From positions 24,249 through 33,122 of the forward strand of contig PMMV01000103.1 of NCBI GenBank assembly GCA_003162115.1: 8,874 bases of DNA, in the 5' to 3' direction. Source of the stretch: Methanobacterium sp. (GTDB taxonomy: Archaea > Methanobacteriota > Methanobacteria > Methanobacteriales > Methanobacteriaceae). Positions 7,988 to 8,874 of the stretch are shown in pieces; positions within the stretch are counted from its first letter, which is position 1; every line of letters starts with the position of its first letter. Below the pieces are notes generated by a model. It had not been told where the DNA came from, made no database searches, and saw only the letters and a list, made by a program, of their open reading frames with translations. The position numbers and the translations under genes were made by a program.

Positions 7988-7992
7988 GATAA

Positions 7993-8109
7993 ACTTTCCA
8001 AAAAAATTTAGATTGTACATTTGATGCCCATGATGCAAGAATTAAATTCGCTGAAAGGCAGATTTTTAAGGAAGAATTTTTAAATGATGTAGAAACTAAA
8101 AACTTTTGA
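7993..8109 (+). pseudogene. Possible decayed gene fragment, no start codon
   Basis: A 38-codon plus-strand frame between TAA (7990) and TGA (8107) reads like protein, for example FDAHDARIKFAERQIFKEEF, with charged amphipathic helical character and little of the Asn/Ile/Lys noise of AT-rich spacer. It has no ATG, GTG or TTG start in frame and no ribosome binding site. It may be the tail of a gene lost between acs and the thermosome gene. The family is not recognised, and a chance open frame cannot be excluded. Confidence 0.3.
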
Positions 8110-8136
8110 ATTCCTTAAAATTAGATAAGTTATTTT

Positions 8137-8184
8137 AAAAAAAAGAAAAAAATAAGGTATGTAAAAAAAAGGTATATTACCTTT
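8137..8184 (-). terminator. Thermosome transcription terminator: hairpin plus tandem U-tracts
   Basis: On the minus strand, starting four bases after the thermosome stop codon, AAAGGTA (8184-8178) pairs with TACCTTT (8174-8168) around a three-base loop. It runs directly into eight T (8170-8163). A second tract of T7-C-T8 follows at 8152-8137. Archaeal RNA polymerase terminates efficiently at such T-tracts. The tandem arrangement fits a highly expressed gene and insulates acs from thermosome transcription. Confidence 0.7.
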
Positions 8185-8187
8185 AAA

Positions 8188-8874
8188 TTACATCATTGGT
8201 GGCATACCACCAGGCATACCGCCCATTCCACCCATTCCTTCCATTCCACCCATATCAGGTTCCCTTGGAGTTGAGGATGCTATTACATCATCTATCCTAA
8301 GGATCATTTCAGCTGCTTCTGCTGCTGACTGGATAGCCTGTTTTTTAACCCGGTGAGGTTCGATTACTCCAGCTTTGTACATGTCGCGTACTTCGCCTTT
8401 AAAAACATCAAGCCCCATGTATAGAGATTTTTCGTGTGCTGCACGGAGATCCACTAGGGAGTCTATGCTGTCGAGTCCTGCGTTTTCTGCGAGTGTTTTT
8501 GGTACAACTTCGAGTGCTTCTGCAAATGCTGCAACTGCAAGCTGTTCCCTTCCACTTATGGTGTCAGCGTACTCTTTTAAGCCTCTAGCTATTGATATTT
8601 CTGCTGCTCCACCACCAGCCACTACTTTACCGTCTTCGACTGTTGCTGCGACTACACCAATTGCATCATCTACAGCTCTTTCAATCTCATCTACAACGTG
8701 GTCTGTTGAACCCCTAACAAGTAGTGTTACAGATTTAGGATCTTTACATCCTTCTACAAAGATCATCTCTTCGCCTGATATCCTTTTCTCTGCTACTGAT
8801 CCTGCGTCTCCAAGATCTTCAAACGACATGTCTTCAATGTTTGAAACTACCTTAGCACCTGTTGCTCTCGAGAG
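8188..8874 (-). CDS. ths: Thermosome (group II chaperonin) subunit, C-terminal part
   Basis: This is the last 228 residues of an ATP-dependent cytoplasmic protein-folding chaperonin; full subunits are about 540-550 residues, so roughly the C-terminal 40 percent is seen. The gene enters from beyond the window end. The frame is open to 8874 with [15 protein letters not shown] preceding the internal ATG at 8829, so that ATG is not the start. Visible are the end of the apical domain ([27 protein letters not shown]), the AGGGAAEI segment that returns to the equatorial domain near the nucleotide site (fragment residues 86-93), the conserved stretch [28 protein letters not shown], and the disordered GGM-rich tail [20 protein letters not shown]. 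Methanogens usually carry two or more paralogous subunits, and which one this is cannot be told from the fragment. A strong terminator follows at once. Confidence 0.96.
   Translation of the reverse strand, partial: LSRATGAKVVSNIEDMSFEDLGDAGSVAEKRISGEEMIFVEGCKDPKSVTLLVRGSTDHVVDEIERAVDDAIGVVAATVEDGKVVAGGGAAEISIARGLKEYADTISGREQLAVAAFAEALEVVPKTLAENAGLDSIDSLVDLRAAHEKSLYMGLDVFKGEVRDMYKAGVIEPHRVKKQAIQSAAEAAEMILRIDDVIASSTPREPDMGGMEGMGGMGGMPGGMPPMM

Larger units (their letters stand above)
7888..8187. other. 300-base intergenic region upstream of acs
   Basis: This gap holds, from the acs side, the ribosome binding site, the BRE/TATA promoter, the operator-like palindrome, a start-less open frame (7993-8109) and the thermosome transcription terminator (8137-8184). 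Nothing else was recognised. There is no tRNA-like cloverleaf and no riboswitch-like conserved structure. Confidence 0.6.

Noticed and set aside
8024..8083. 19-residue ATG open frame on the plus strand
   Set aside because: It has no ribosome binding site and low-complexity content, and the overlapping frame at 7993-8109 looks more protein-like. Such short frames are frequent by chance.
8200..8262. Tandem repeat of GGM-type codons at the thermosome 3' end
   Set aside because: The repeat encodes the normal Gly/Met-rich C-terminal tail of group II chaperonins and is not a separate repeat element.
8188..8829. Complete short gene starting at the ATG at 8829
   Set aside because: The frame stays open to the window edge with thermosome-like sequence ([15 protein letters not shown]), so the ATG is internal and the gene is cut by the window.

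Overview
The window looks like a piece of a mesophilic methanogenic archaeon, most likely Methanobacterium or a close relative in the Methanobacteriales. The evidence is a type II chaperonin (thermosome) gene with a GGM-rich tail, archaeal BRE/TATA-type promoters, AGGTG/AGGAG ribosome binding sites, very AT-rich intergenic DNA, and two HisKA_2-type sensor kinases of a kind common in these methanogens. The genus is inferred from these features; no database search was possible.

Layout. (1) Positions 1-1834, plus strand: a promoter, a small four-segment membrane protein of unknown function (153-587), and 47 bases later a short FAD-dependent GMC-like oxidoreductase with a ferredoxin-like cysteine cluster (635-1834). 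(2) Positions 1835-1916: a convergent junction with a small hairpin. (3) Positions 1917-4965, minus strand: two overlapping paralogous receiver/histidine-kinase genes. The upstream one is REC-PAS-HisKA_2-HATPase. The downstream one is REC-HisKA_2-HATPase followed by an oddly placed C-terminal PAS module. (4) Positions 4966-5329: a 364-base gap holding the kinase promoter, a possible gene remnant and a hairpin. (5) Positions 5330-7887, minus strand: an acetate assimilation pair, AMP-forming acetyl-CoA synthetase followed after 59 bases by a GPR1/FUN34/YaaH acetate transporter. (6) Positions 7888-8187: the acs control region, with a BRE/TATA promoter abutted by a large near-perfect palindrome, a second possible gene remnant, and the thermosome terminator. 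(7) Positions 8188-8874, minus strand: the C-terminal part of a thermosome subunit that runs off the window.

How the genes fit together. The transporter and synthetase form a coherent module: acetate enters and is activated to acetyl-CoA, which hydrogenotrophic methanogens use mainly for biosynthesis. The palindrome next to the acs BRE suggests specific regulation of this module. The two kinases probably act together, since they overlap by 11 bases, but they carry no DNA-binding output domain and their target is not in the window. The membrane protein/oxidoreductase pair has no clear pathway.

I did not find a convincing new multi-gene system. The best leads are the acs operator-like palindrome, the unusual REC-kinase-PAS fusion, the GMC-like enzyme with a Cys cluster and an altered active-site motif, and two decayed-looking open frames in the gaps. 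No tRNA, rRNA, CRISPR array or insertion sequence was seen.
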